From positions 3,100,001 through 3,164,000 of the forward strand of contig NZ_CP043420.1 of the NCBI RefSeq assembly GCF_008247605.1: a stretch of 64,000 nt of DNA, read 5' to 3'. The notes beneath the pieces are model-generated. The model made no database searches, was not told the DNA's origin, and saw nothing but the letters and a program-made list of their open reading frames with translations. Position numbers and translations under genes: made by a program. Source of the DNA: Kushneria phosphatilytica (GTDB lineage: Bacteria > Pseudomonadota > Gammaproteobacteria > Pseudomonadales > Halomonadaceae). Positions 38,224-47,085 of the stretch are shown here, piece by piece (the first letter of the stretch is position 1; every line of letters starts with the position of its first letter).

Positions 38224-40948
38224 AGCCACCGCCCCACTGAAGAAGATCACCCGGGGCAGCAGCAAGACGGCCGACGCTCTGAAGGCCAGCAAGCAGGCGC
38301 TGCGAGATCTCGAACGCCAACAGCGCGACCTCGGCTCATTCCGCAAACTCAAGGAAGCCACCCGCGAGAACGGCGAAGCACTGGCCGCCGCGCAGGAACG
38401 GCTGCGCAACATGCGTGCCGAGCTCAAGCAGACCGACGCCCCCACCGAGAAATTCCAGCGCCAGTTCAAACAGGCCAGCGATGAAGTCGACCGCCTGACC
38501 GGCAAGATGGGCGACCAGCGCCGCCGCCTGGGCGAGCTCCGATCCAGCCTCAAACAGGGCGGCGTCAGCACCGACAACCTCGGTCAGAGCGAGAACCGAC
38601 TGGCCGAACAGATCCGCGAAGCGAATCAGCAGTTCGACGCGCAAAAGCGGAAGATGGGCGAGGTGGCCCGAGCGCAGAAAAAAGCTCAGCAGGCCGCCGA
38701 TCAGTATCATCGCGGCGTCGGCCGGGCCAATGCCATGCGCGGCTCAGGGTTCACCGGGCTGGCCACCGGTGGCGCGGCACTCTATGGTGCCGGCCGGCTA
38801 CTCGCGCCGGGGGTGGAATACGGCGAGCAGATGAGCGCCGTACAGGCGGTCGGCCGCTTCAATGCCAAGGATGAGCAGTTCAAGGCACTGAAACAGCAAT
38901 CCCGCGATCTCGGTTCCAGCACCCAGTTCAGTGCCAGCCAGGTCGGCGCCGGGCAGGAATTCCTGCTGCGGGCCGGCATGAGTGCCAAGGCGATTCAGTC
39001 ATCCATGAAGGACGTGCTGAACCTCGCCATCGCCAACAACACCGAACTCGGCCGCACCGCCGATATCGCCTCCAACATTGCCGGCACCTTCAAGATCGAT
39101 CTGGAGAAGGAAGGTGCCATGGGGCATGTAGCCGATGTGCTTTCGGCCACAGCCAGTCGCGCCAATGTCGATCTGGAAAAGCTGGGCGAGACGGTAAAGT
39201 ATCTCGGCGGTGCCGAGGATCTCGACCTGACCCTGGAACAGGCCAGCGCCATGGCCGGCCTGCTGGGCAATATCGGCATTCAGGGCAGTCAGGCAGGCAC
39301 CACGCTGCGCGGCATGATGAACCGCCTCACCGATCCGTCGAAGGAGGCTGCCGAGGTCATCAAAAATCTCGGTGTGCAGGTCTCCAATGCCGACGGCGAA
39401 ATGCGCTCCATGCCGGAGATTCTGCGCGACATCAACAATGCCACGAAGGATCTCGGCAACGCCGACCGGAAGCAGGCGCTACAGCAGATTTTCGGCGCCG
39501 AAGCCGGCTCGGGCATGGCGGAGCTGGTCAGCCAGATGAGCACCGGCGCACTGGATGAGCTGATCGAAAAGCTCAGGGTCGCCAGTGGTGAGAACGACCG
39601 CATGGCCAAAACCATGGCCGACAACATCGGCGGCGACCTCAAGAATCTGCGCTCGGCCTGGGAAGAGGTCGGCATCTCGATCACCGATACCAATGAAGGC
39701 CCCTTGCGCGATCTGATCCAGCAGGTCACCGGCATCACCCGGGGCATCGGAAACTGGATCAAGGCCAATCCGGAACTGGCCGGCGGTATCGCGAAAGCCG
39801 CTGCCGGGCTCGCTACGCTCGTTGCAGTGGGCGGCGCGTTTACCATCATGCTGGCCTCGATTCTCGGCCCGATAGTCACCGTGCGCTATGGCATGGCAAT
39901 GCTGGGCCTGCGCACCGAGGGCCTCGGCGGCAAGATCTATTCACTGACCAGCCGCATCCTGCCGGCACTGGGTAGAGGCATCCTGCTGATCGGCCGCAGT
40001 CTGGCAATGGCCGGTCGGCTACTGCTCACCAATCCAATCGGCATCGCCATCACCCTGCTGGCGACGGCAGCCTATATGATTTATCAGAACTGGGCGCCCA
40101 TCAGTCAGTTCTTCAGGGATCGCTGGGAAGACATCAAGACGGCATTCAACGGTGGCGTCGGCAGCGTGATGAAACTGCTGATGAACTGGAACCCCATCGC
40201 GCTGATCTATCGCGGCATCACCGCCGGGCTGGCAAAGCTCGGCATCGAGATCCCGGAGAAGTTCACCAGCCTGGGCGGCTTCATCGTCGATGGCCTGATC
40301 GGCGGCGTGACCAGCAAGATCGGCGCGCTGAAAGACCGGATCACCGGCATGGCCAGCAGCGTTAAAAGCTGGTTCGCGGACGTGCTCGGGATCAATTCAC
40401 CGTCGCGGGTCTTCATGGAGTTCGGTGGCTGGACGATTGAGGGCCTGATCAGCGGTCTGACGAGCAAGTTGGCCGCGCTCAAGGATCGGGTAACCGGCAT
40501 CGCCGGCAGCGTCGCCGGATGGTTCAAAGAGAAATTGGGGATCCATTCACCAAGCCGCGTGTTCACTCAGCTCGGCGGCTACACCGTGGATGGTCTGAAT
40601 GTCGGCCTCGATGCCCAGCGCCACGAACCCGCTCGGCGGGTCGCCGAGATCGCCCGCAACGTGCAGCGCGCCGGGGCCGGTATGGCGCTCGGCGCCCTCG
40701 CCCTGCCTGCCGTGGCCGCACCCGGCATCGATCAGGGCGAGCCGATCCGGTTCGACTCGCGGCCGCCGCTTTCCCAGCAGGCAGCACCGAGCTACACGGA
40801 TAATTCGACCAGCCACTACACCATCACGATCACCGCCCCACCCGGGAGCGACGAGCATGCGATCGCGAAAGCCGTAAGTCGCGAGCTAGATCGGAGGGAA
40901 CAGGAGCGGGCTGCGCGCCAGCGGTCTTCGATGTGGGATCGGGAGTAA
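38177..40948 (+). CDS. T: Tail tape measure protein (P2 gpT-like)
   Basis: 923 aa with a GTG start inside E'. An N-terminal coiled coil (about residues 15-170) is followed by the TP901/gpT core (GEQMSAVQAVGRFNAKDEQF, SSTQFSASQVGAGQEFLLRAGM), a hydrophobic region (about 530-630), and three tandem C-terminal repeats with INSPSRVFMEFG / IHSPSRVFTQLGGYTVDGL. It sets tail length. Its last 119 bp are overlapped antisense by a cargo gene. Confidence 0.94.
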   Translation: MANPLKLQVVLDAIDKATAPLKKITRGSSKTADALKASKQALRDLERQQRDLGSFRKLKEATRENGEALAAAQERLRNMRAELKQTDAPTEKFQRQFKQASDEVDRLTGKMGDQRRRLGELRSSLKQGGVSTDNLGQSENRLAEQIREANQQFDAQKRKMGEVARAQKKAQQAADQYHRGVGRANAMRGSGFTGLATGGAALYGAGRLLAPGVEYGEQMSAVQAVGRFNAKDEQFKALKQQSRDLGSSTQFSASQVGAGQEFLLRAGMSAKAIQSSMKDVLNLAIANNTELGRTADIASNIAGTFKIDLEKEGAMGHVADVLSATASRANVDLEKLGETVKYLGGAEDLDLTLEQASAMAGLLGNIGIQGSQAGTTLRGMMNRLTDPSKEAAEVIKNLGVQVSNADGEMRSMPEILRDINNATKDLGNADRKQALQQIFGAEAGSGMAELVSQMSTGALDELIEKLRVASGENDRMAKTMADNIGGDLKNLRSAWEEVGISITDTNEGPLRDLIQQVTGITRGIGNWIKANPELAGGIAKAAAGLATLVAVGGAFTIMLASILGPIVTVRYGMAMLGLRTEGLGGKIYSLTSRILPALGRGILLIGRSLAMAGRLLLTNPIGIAITLLATAAYMIYQNWAPISQFFRDRWEDIKTAFNGGVGSVMKLLMNWNPIALIYRGITAGLAKLGIEIPEKFTSLGGFIVDGLIGGVTSKIGALKDRITGMASSVKSWFADVLGINSPSRVFMEFGGWTIEGLISGLTSKLAALKDRVTGIAGSVAGWFKEKLGIHSPSRVFTQLGGYTVDGLNVGLDAQRHEPARRVAEIARNVQRAGAGMALGALALPAVAAPGIDQGEPIRFDSRPPLSQQAAPSYTDNSTSHYTITITAPPGSDEHAIAKAVSRELDRREQERAARQRSSMWDRE

Positions 40949-41414
40949 CTTCCTTGCTCTTCGGTGTGGGATCAGAACCAACTTCCTTCTTCCCTTCACG
41001 GATATGTTCCCTAAAGGTCAGAACACATGCTACGAACATTGCAAACAGTCCACCAAAGAAAAAGGTCGGAAATCCCACAATGGCAAGATTTTTAGGATGT
41101 CCATTCCATAAAAGAAGGCCTGATGGTTGGGCAGGCATCATTGATGCAAGCAATTGTGCTAAAGCCATTATGAACCCGAAGGAGAAAATCACCCCTTTAT
41201 ACCTTCGACTTCCTGCTGAGTTCACACCCAAAGCAATTGCAACACCTGAAAAAGTAAGCAAGCCAGAGGTGTCTATATTTCTAAGAGAGTTGAAAAGCTG
41301 GCTCCACCCCAAAGAGTAACCAAAACCAATTGTTGCGGTAAAACCAAGAAAATACGCAGACAAGCACCCAAATAAGAACTCCTTTTCCTGTTTAGTTAAT
41401 TTCTTTTTCCCCAC
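40830..41414 (-). CDS. Multi-pass membrane protein inserted between T and U
   Basis: 194 aa. About four hydrophobic segments (FLFGCLSAYFLGFTATIGFGYSLG, LLTFSGVAIALGV, GVIFSFGFIMALAQLLASMM, FPTFFFGGLFAMFVACVLTF) are followed by a charged Pro-rich tail. It is AT-rich and opposite to the tail operon. Its last 40 or so codons are read antisense through the end of gpT, as if its original stop was lost on insertion. Not recognised; a lysogen-expressed membrane exclusion factor is one possibility. Confidence 0.65.
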   Translation of the reverse strand: MGKKKLTKQEKEFLFGCLSAYFLGFTATIGFGYSLGWSQLFNSLRNIDTSGLLTFSGVAIALGVNSAGSRRYKGVIFSFGFIMALAQLLASMMPAQPSGLLLWNGHPKNLAIVGFPTFFFGGLFAMFVACVLTFREHIREGKKEVGSDPTPKSKEVTPDPTSKTAGAQPAPVPSDLARDLRLSRSHARRSRVGR

Positions 41415-41425
41415 TGGTGACTCCT

Positions 41426-41869
41426 ATGCTCATGGCCCTTGGAATGTTCGTATTTGAGACAAGTACGGTCCCCTACCAGCAACTCCAGCGCCGCACCGAG
41501 TGGCGCCATGCCTCGCAGTCGCGTGTGGGAGACCGTCCCGCATATCAGTTTATCGGCCAGGGCGCCGATACCATTACCCTTTCGGGCACGCTCTATCCGG
41601 AGCTGACCGGCGGCCGCGTGGATCTCGACCAGATTCGGGACATGGCCGACCAGGGCAAGGCATGGCCGCTGGTCGAGGGCAGCGGCCGGCAGTACGGCTT
41701 GTGGGTCGTTACGGGTGTCGATGAGACATCGAGCACGCTGTTTCGCGATGGCGCGGCGGCAAAAATCGAGTTTTCTCTGACGCTCGAGCATGTCGACGAC
41801 AATCAGACCGACCGCCTCGGCGATCTCACACTCTACAGCGCCGCGCTGCTGCAGGGAGCCTATGCCTGA
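41426..41869 (+). CDS. U: Tail protein U (P2 gpU-like)
   Basis: 147 aa. MLMALGMFVFETSTVPYQQLQRRTEWRHASQSRVGDRPAYQF aligns with the gpU start, so the ATG at 41426 is preferred over the GTG at 41417. gpU ends the tail tube. The last base is shared with the gpD ATG. Confidence 0.94.
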   Translation: MLMALGMFVFETSTVPYQQLQRRTEWRHASQSRVGDRPAYQFIGQGADTITLSGTLYPELTGGRVDLDQIRDMADQGKAWPLVEGSGRQYGLWVVTGVDETSSTLFRDGAAAKIEFSLTLEHVDDNQTDRLGDLTLYSAALLQGAYA

Positions 41870-42885
41870 TGGCCGCGAATCAGCAGCGCCCCTACCGGCG
41901 CCCCGGCTACCGCATCACACTCGCCGGGCAGGACATCACCCCGCGTATTAACGGCCGGCTGATCAATCTGCGCATCCGCTCCCAGCGCGGGCAGGAGGCG
42001 GATCAGCTCGATATCAGTCTGACCGATCACGATGGCCTGCTCGATATTCCGCCCAGCGGCGCAACGCTCTCGGTCGCGATCGGCTGGCTGGATGAGGGCC
42101 TGATCGACCGGGGCGTGTTCACCGTCGACGAGATCACCCATTCGGGCAGCCCGGACCAGCTCACCATCCGCGCACGCGCCGCCGACATGGGCAGCCTGCT
42201 GCCCGGCAAGCGCTCGCAGTCATGGCACGACATCACCCTGGGCGAGATCGTCGACACCATCGCTGGCCGGCATGAACTCTCCCCGGTGGTAGGCGACACG
42301 CTCTCCGGTATCCGCATCGATCACATCGACCAGACCGACGAATCGGACCTCAATTTCCTGACTCGGCTGGGCAAGCGCTATGACGCCATCGCCGCAATCA
42401 AGTCCGAGCGCATGCTGTTCACGCTCGTCGGCGAGGCACTCACAGCCAGCGGGCTCGCTTTGCCAGCCGCCACCCTCACCCGCCGCGATGGCGACCAGCA
42501 CCGGTTCAGCCGTACCGACCGCGACGCTGACAGCTACACCGGTGTAAAGGCGTACTGGAACGACACGAAAGGTGCCGAGAGAAAGGAAGTCATTGCCGGC
42601 GCGAAGGATAAATCCAAGGAGCTGCGCGAAACCTACGCCAGCGAGGCCGACGCAATGGAAGCCGCGAAATCGGAATGGCGCCGCATCCAGCGTGGCGCGG
42701 CCACGTTCGATCTCACCCTCGCCCACGGCCACCCGGACCTGATACCAGAAACGCCGCTCACGCTCAGCGGCTGGAAATCGCAGATCGACGGCACGGACTG
42801 GCTGATCACCGAGGTCGAAGACTCGCTCGATGACAGTGGGTATGGGACACGGATCAAGTGCGAGATACAGAATTCTTCAGAGTAA
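41869..42885 (+). CDS. D: Late control/baseplate hub protein D (P2 gpD-like)
   Basis: 338 aa. YRITLAGQDITPRINGRLINLRIRSQRGQEADQLDISLTDHDG and DQTDESDLNFLTRLGKRYDA are typical of gpD, the baseplate hub. This is the last conserved structural gene; cargo starts immediately after it. Confidence 0.95.
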   Translation: MAANQQRPYRRPGYRITLAGQDITPRINGRLINLRIRSQRGQEADQLDISLTDHDGLLDIPPSGATLSVAIGWLDEGLIDRGVFTVDEITHSGSPDQLTIRARAADMGSLLPGKRSQSWHDITLGEIVDTIAGRHELSPVVGDTLSGIRIDHIDQTDESDLNFLTRLGKRYDAIAAIKSERMLFTLVGEALTASGLALPAATLTRRDGDQHRFSRTDRDADSYTGVKAYWNDTKGAERKEVIAGAKDKSKELRETYASEADAMEAAKSEWRRIQRGAATFDLTLAHGHPDLIPETPLTLSGWKSQIDGTDWLITEVEDSLDDSGYGTRIKCEIQNSSE

Positions 42886-42951
42886 ACCATCTTCGCCGAT
42901 AGACCTTTCAAAGACACGGGCATGCCTCAAGGCCATCGGAGAATTATTCAA

Positions 42952-43449
42952 ATGAAGAAACGGGCTTTTTTGCTATTAAGCACTATTTTTCTGTCCCCCC
43001 TCGCATACTCTCAACCCCAGGATATAACGCAGCTCAACCCAAATGTCGTAGCAGCGGCGAATTGCCAAGGGCAGATTACCGGAATAGCAATCAGCAACTA
43101 CAGCTCTGGCATCCTGAATGAGCAGCGCACGAAAGCGATGATGTATGGCGCCACACTTTACGAATTTTTCGTCCTGTTCCAGGAAGAAAGCCTCAGCCAT
43201 CTTCAGAAGTATCAGCAGCAATACGCTCAGTTCGAACAATCTGCTCGAACACAAGTGCTCGAATCCATCGATAATGGCAACTTCACCTGGGACTCGCAGG
43301 GCGATATTGATGTTTGTACAGCCCGCATGACCGAAGCGCTTACTTCTCCATACCCCTCTGAGATGACCCAGACGTTTCGAGATCACATCAAACAAAATCT
43401 CGACCAGCGCTTCGAAGCCATGAAAAACATCATGGGTGCAATGCAATAA
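42952..43449 (+). CDS. Secreted periplasmic protein of unknown function
   Basis: 165 aa. A clear Sec signal peptide (KKRAFLLLSTIFLSPLAYS|QPQ) is followed by an alpha-helical, Gln-rich mature protein with two cysteines (ANCQGQ, DVCTAR) that could form a disulfide. It lies 66 bp after gpD on the same strand, so late read-through is possible. No family recognised; a prophage cargo protein acting in the envelope is inferred. Confidence 0.7.
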   Translation: MKKRAFLLLSTIFLSPLAYSQPQDITQLNPNVVAAANCQGQITGIAISNYSSGILNEQRTKAMMYGATLYEFFVLFQEESLSHLQKYQQQYAQFEQSARTQVLESIDNGNFTWDSQGDIDVCTARMTEALTSPYPSEMTQTFRDHIKQNLDQRFEAMKNIMGAMQ

Positions 43450-43471
43450 GTGCCTGACACCGGCCTACAAC

Positions 43472-43503
43472 AAAAAAGCCCCGGCCAAGGGGATGGCTGG
43501 GGC
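43472..43503 (-). terminator. GC hairpin with T-run on the minus strand
   Basis: GCCCCGGCC (43478-43486) pairs with GGCTGGGGC (43495-43503) with one wobble. The A-run at 43472-43477 makes it a minus-strand terminator by shape, although no minus gene lies close upstream. It may block antisense read-through into the tail operon. Confidence 0.5.
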
Positions 43504-43658
43504 AACAAGCGAGGAAGGTGGAGTGCCTTACATTCATGATCCATATCGGCCGACGCTGATATAGCTTGAGTCTGATCCACCCCCTACCTACCCGTACCAT
43601 TCCCCTCATCGATTGGTCTTGAATCAGCGATTGCAGATAGCCTGTTGGCTTGCCGATA

Positions 43659-43674
43659 CTGTATAAAGATACAG
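43659..43674 (+). promoter_or_regulatory. LexA box of the prophage umuDC operon
   Basis: CTGTATAAAGATACAG fits CTG-N10-CAG and is close to the canonical CTGTATATATATACAG. It lies 30 bp before the 63-aa gene that leads the umuDC operon. Confidence 0.9.
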
Positions 43675-43703
43675 TTTGGTTACATTCGTCAGGACATCCA
43701 CTC

Positions 43704-43895
43704 ATGCAACCCGCTCTGGAACTACTCACCCTCGATGCCACGCCCCTGCACTCCATGACCGTGCATCGGCCCTCGTGGATCTCGATTGACCGCTGGACCA
43801 ACACGCTCGAAGAACTGACCCTCTACCCCTCCACCCTGGTCGACTGGCTCGATGAAGACACCGCCACGCTGACATGGCCGAGCGAAGTGATGTGA
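43704..43895 (+). CDS. Small protein leading the SOS operon, 63 aa
   Basis: An ATG at 43704 gives 63 aa: MQPALELLTLDATPLHSMTV then TVHRPSWISIDRWTNTLEEL, ending DWLDEDTATLTWPSEVM. It is acidic and Leu/Thr-rich and not recognised. It lies between the LexA box and umuD, and its stop shares an A with the umuD ATG, implying translational coupling. An earlier in-frame ATG at 43650 lies before the LexA box and would not be on the SOS transcript. Confidence 0.68.
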   Translation: MQPALELLTLDATPLHSMTVHRPSWISIDRWTNTLEELTLYPSTLVDWLDEDTATLTWPSEVM

Positions 43896-44344
43896 TGCGC
43901 CTTATCGACCAACACCCCATGACCGTCGACCCGCCACGGCGCTCCATCCCCTGGGCGATCTTTCACGTTCGCGCCGGGCTCGCCGGCTTCCCCAGCCCGG
44001 CACAGGATTACGATGGCGGCTCCATCGATCTTAATGAGCAGCTGATCCCGCACCCCACCGCCACGTTCATGTTCACCGCCCAGGGCGATTCGATGTCCCG
44101 CGCGGATGGCTCGGGCATCTGTAATGGCGACCGCCTGCTGGTCGATCGCTCCCTCGACGCTACACACGGCGATATCGTGGTTGCCGTGGTCGATGGCGAA
44201 CTGGTCGTGAAGGAGCTACGCACCAAAGGCGGCAGGCCAGCGCTGCACAGCGCCAATACCTGCTATGCCCCGATTCCCCTGCTCGACCGTGATGTACAGA
44301 TCTGGGGCGTCGTCACCAACGTGCTGCGCACGCTACGGCGATGA
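43895..44344 (+). CDS. umuD: UmuD-like translesion polymerase subunit (S24 peptidase)
   Basis: 149 aa. The self-cleavage site A30-G31 lies in GLAGFPSPAQDY, as in UmuD. Catalytic Ser66 is in TAQGDSMSRAD and Lys106 in GELVVKELR. After RecA-stimulated cleavage it should form Pol V with UmuC. It overlaps umuC by 4 bp and is under the LexA box at 43659. Confidence 0.93.
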   Translation: MRLIDQHPMTVDPPRRSIPWAIFHVRAGLAGFPSPAQDYDGGSIDLNEQLIPHPTATFMFTAQGDSMSRADGSGICNGDRLLVDRSLDATHGDIVVAVVDGELVVKELRTKGGRPALHSANTCYAPIPLLDRDVQIWGVVTNVLRTLRR

Positions 44345-45630
44345 AAGGCCCGATTGCCCTCGTCGACTGCAACAACTTTTACGCCTCCTGCGAGCGCGTG
44401 TTCGAACCGCGCCTGCAAGGCGCGCCGGTCGCCGTGCTCTCCAACAATGACGGCTGCGTGATTGCCCGTTCGCAGGAAGTGAAGGCCCTCGGCATCGAGA
44501 TGGGCACACCGATTCACCACATCCCGCACGAGGCGTTCCGCGCCGGCTTGGTACTGCGCTCATCAAACTACGAGCTCTACGGCGATCTCAGCGCCCGGGT
44601 GCTGGCCACCCTGCGCGAACACACACCGGACGTGGAACCCTACAGCATCGACGAGAGCTGGCTCGGCTTCGGCGGCTTCGATCCGGCCGGGCTGACTGAC
44701 TACTGCCGTAAGATGCGCCGCACCGTCCACCGCTGGACCGGCATTCCCGTATCGGTCGGCATCGCCCCTACCCGCACGCTCGCCAAACTCGCCAATCACT
44801 ATGCCAAACGCCACGCAGCCACAGGCGGTGTTCATCAGCTGGGCGGACTGGACGACCCCGCGACTCGCGCCCTGCTCGAGCGCACGCCAGTGGGTGATAT
44901 CTGGGGGATCGCCGGACGCATCGAAGCACGCCTGGCACAACTGAAAATCCACAGCGCGCTGGATCTCGCCCGCGCCAATCCCAAATGGATCCGGAGCCAC
45001 TTCTCCGTGGTGATCGAACGCACCGCGCTTGAGCTCGCTGGCACGCCCTGTATCGAAATGCTCGACGAGCACGAATCTAAAAAGATGATCATGACCTCAC
45101 GCAGCTTCGGCCGAATGACCGGCGACTACCATGAGATTCAGGAAGCACTGCGCGCTCACGCCTCACGCGGCGCCGAAAAGCTCCGCGCTCAGCGCAGTCT
45201 CACCAGTGCCGTGATGGTGATGCTCAAGACCAACAAGCACGCCCTGCATCTGCGCCAACACCAGGACGCGATCACCATCGCCCTCCCCCGGCCAACAGAT
45301 AGCTCATTCGAGATCGTGCGCGCTGCCCAGCAGGGGCTGGAACGCATCTGGCGCAAGGGCTATCGATACCAAAAGTGCGGCGCCCAGCTGATGGATTTGA
45401 TCGGCCGCGGTAACCAGCAGCTCGGTATCTTCGAATCATCACAATCCGACGCCGAACGGCAACGCAGCGACAAGCTAATGGCCACGCTCGATCAGCTCAA
45501 TCGCAACTATGGCCGTGGTACGGTAACCGTAGGCATGCAGCGACAGGAAGCGGCGTGGCAGCTGCGCAGTAACTACCGCTCGAATCGATGGACGACAAGG
45601 TGGGAAGAACTGCCTACAGTCAAACTATGA
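44341..45630 (+). CDS. umuC: DNA polymerase V catalytic subunit UmuC (Y family)
   Basis: 429 aa. The Y-family motifs ALVDCNNFYASCERVFEP, VLSNNDGCVIARSQEVKALGI, VEPYSIDESWLGFGG (catalytic acidic pair) and the terminal ELPTVKL tail are present, and the length is full. It carries out error-prone lesion bypass. On a prophage it would raise SOS mutagenesis in the lysogen. Confidence 0.95.
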   Translation: MKGPIALVDCNNFYASCERVFEPRLQGAPVAVLSNNDGCVIARSQEVKALGIEMGTPIHHIPHEAFRAGLVLRSSNYELYGDLSARVLATLREHTPDVEPYSIDESWLGFGGFDPAGLTDYCRKMRRTVHRWTGIPVSVGIAPTRTLAKLANHYAKRHAATGGVHQLGGLDDPATRALLERTPVGDIWGIAGRIEARLAQLKIHSALDLARANPKWIRSHFSVVIERTALELAGTPCIEMLDEHESKKMIMTSRSFGRMTGDYHEIQEALRAHASRGAEKLRAQRSLTSAVMVMLKTNKHALHLRQHQDAITIALPRPTDSSFEIVRAAQQGLERIWRKGYRYQKCGAQLMDLIGRGNQQLGIFESSQSDAERQRSDKLMATLDQLNRNYGRGTVTVGMQRQEAAWQLRSNYRSNRWTTRWEELPTVKL

Positions 45631-45680
45631 CAAGAGCACTTTAACCAGTGCTGATACACATCTTTGTCCAAGCATTACCC

Positions 45681-46121
45681 ATGCGCTACCTGATCCTCCT
45701 GATACTGACCACTCTTCCCCTCATTGCCCAGGCTGACGACTACGGCTCGGCCACCGTCCAGCAGGTCACCAGCATCTACGATGGCGATACCTTCCGCGCC
45801 GATCTCGCAGGCCCCAACGGTGAACCATGGCCGGACATCATTGGACACCGTGCCCCGATCCGGGTCGCCGGTGTCGATACTCCCGAGATTCGGGCCGAAT
45901 GCGACGCCGAAAAGCAGGCCGCACGGCAAGCCAAGCAATTTACCGTCGCCCACCTCCGTGACGCTGAAAGGATCCGTTTGGAGCATCTTGATCGCGGCAA
46001 ATACTTCCGCTTGGTGGCCAATGTCATGATCGACGGTCGAGATCTGGGCCAGATGCTGATCGATGCCGGCCTGGGCGTACCGTACGGCGGCGGGCATAAA
46101 ACCAACCCGTGGTGCGAGTAG
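45681..46121 (+). CDS. Secreted thermonuclease-like (SNase) protein
   Basis: 146 aa. Signal peptide MRYLILLILTTLPLIAQA|DDYG, then an SNase/OB-fold nuclease with YDGDTFRADL, PIRVAGVDTPEIRAEC and DRGKYFRLVANVMIDGRDLGQMLID, keeping the Asp, Arg, Glu and second Arg of staphylococcal nuclease. It is probably a periplasmic or secreted nuclease. The start is uncertain (GTG at 45648 is the alternative). It lies 50 bp after umuC and could be SOS co-transcribed. Confidence 0.85.
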   Translation: MRYLILLILTTLPLIAQADDYGSATVQQVTSIYDGDTFRADLAGPNGEPWPDIIGHRAPIRVAGVDTPEIRAECDAEKQAARQAKQFTVAHLRDAERIRLEHLDRGKYFRLVANVMIDGRDLGQMLIDAGLGVPYGGGHKTNPWCE

Positions 46122-46211
46122 ATCCCAGCTAACAAGTACCAGCGAAGCAGGGCCGCTCATGCTATCCCGGTCTCTGCCGATATATCAGGCATCACGCATC
46201 ATCAAGGAGCG

Positions 46212-46538
46212 ATGACCATGTGCTCGGTAAGTGCAGTACGCCCCCTAACCCCAGACGCTAGTAACGATGGACATGACCGCGCAGCGGAAGTCATGAAGGC
46301 TTGTGGCAGTTCGGTCAGGCTGAGGATGCTAAAAATTATCGCTTCCGAAGACGAGATCATGGTGAGCGAGCTGAATAAACGGATCGACCTGACCCAGTCA
46401 GCACTATCACAGCATCTGAAGGTATTACGGGATGCGGATCTGGTACAGACCCGGCGGGATTCACAGCGGATCTACTACTCGATCAAGGGCGACGAGGTGC
46501 TCACCCTGCTGCGGTCGCTGAAAAGCCTATTTGGTTAA
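46212..46538 (+). CDS. ArsR/SmtB-family winged-helix regulator
   Basis: 108 aa. The core ACGSSVRLRMLKIIASEDEIMVSELNKRIDLTQSALSQHLKVLRDADLVQTRRDSQRIYYSI is ArsR-type. AAGGAG precedes the ATG. No metal-resistance gene is adjacent, and the classic CVC metal motif is absent, so its signal and targets are unknown. It could control nearby prophage cargo. Confidence 0.88.
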   Translation: MTMCSVSAVRPLTPDASNDGHDRAAEVMKACGSSVRLRMLKIIASEDEIMVSELNKRIDLTQSALSQHLKVLRDADLVQTRRDSQRIYYSIKGDEVLTLLRSLKSLFG

Positions 46539-46745
46539 CCCTTTTATTGCCGAGCATTAAAATCAACTAGCGTTTGACTTAGATGATAAATTGCAGCATT
46601 AAATGAGGGCATCCCGCCTTCAGTCTTTTCGTAACATCCAAAGATCCTGAGGAAAACAGAGCTGGCAGACCCGGCGAGACTTTCAACAGATAAATATTCT
46701 CCTCAATATTGGTAACACAACCAAGATTTATTCAGACCAAAGGAG

Positions 46746-46768
46746 TTAAAAACTCAGTTCAACAACGC
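46746..46768 (+). promoter_or_regulatory. Degenerate fourth late-activator-like site
   Basis: CTCAGTTCAACAACGC resembles the right half of the three late sites (GTTC-ACAACGC conserved), but the left TGT is TTA. It lies 67 bp before the 90-aa gene, so that gene may be weakly late-controlled. The flanking gap 46539-46812 is AT-rich and otherwise empty. Confidence 0.4.
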
Positions 46769-46812
46769 ACCCAAGCGAGAAAACATCTAGTCAAAAATCA
46801 AACGAGGATAAA

Positions 46813-47085
46813 ATGAGCGACACTGAAGAAATTAAAAAATATATAACAGAAATCCAAAAAATAATAAAAACGATGGAGGCGCAGAGCGAATCTGAAGAAA
46901 CAATAAAAGAGGAAATAGAAAAATATCTAAGAGGGAAGCATTCTGAACGTAAAGGTGTTTGCCATAAGCTTTCCCCGAAGCAGAAAAGATGCCTAAGGAA
47001 AGAGATAGATGCTATCTCGGCCAACCATCGCGCTATTAAACCCACTTACTACCGCATATACAAACACATATCACTTATCATATAA
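46813..47085 (+). CDS. Small charged coiled-coil protein, 90 aa
   Basis: 90 aa, very AT-rich codon use unlike the late genes. The first half is a Lys/Glu/Ile-rich helix (EEIKKYITEIQKIIKTMEAQ), the second basic with two cysteines (GVCHKL, RCLRKEIDAIS). It is preceded by GAGGATAAA. Not recognised; recently acquired cargo is likely. Its end overlaps the convergent gene by 15 bp. Confidence 0.6.
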   Translation: MSDTEEIKKYITEIQKIIKTMEAQSESEETIKEEIEKYLRGKHSERKGVCHKLSPKQKRCLRKEIDAISANHRAIKPTYYRIYKHISLII

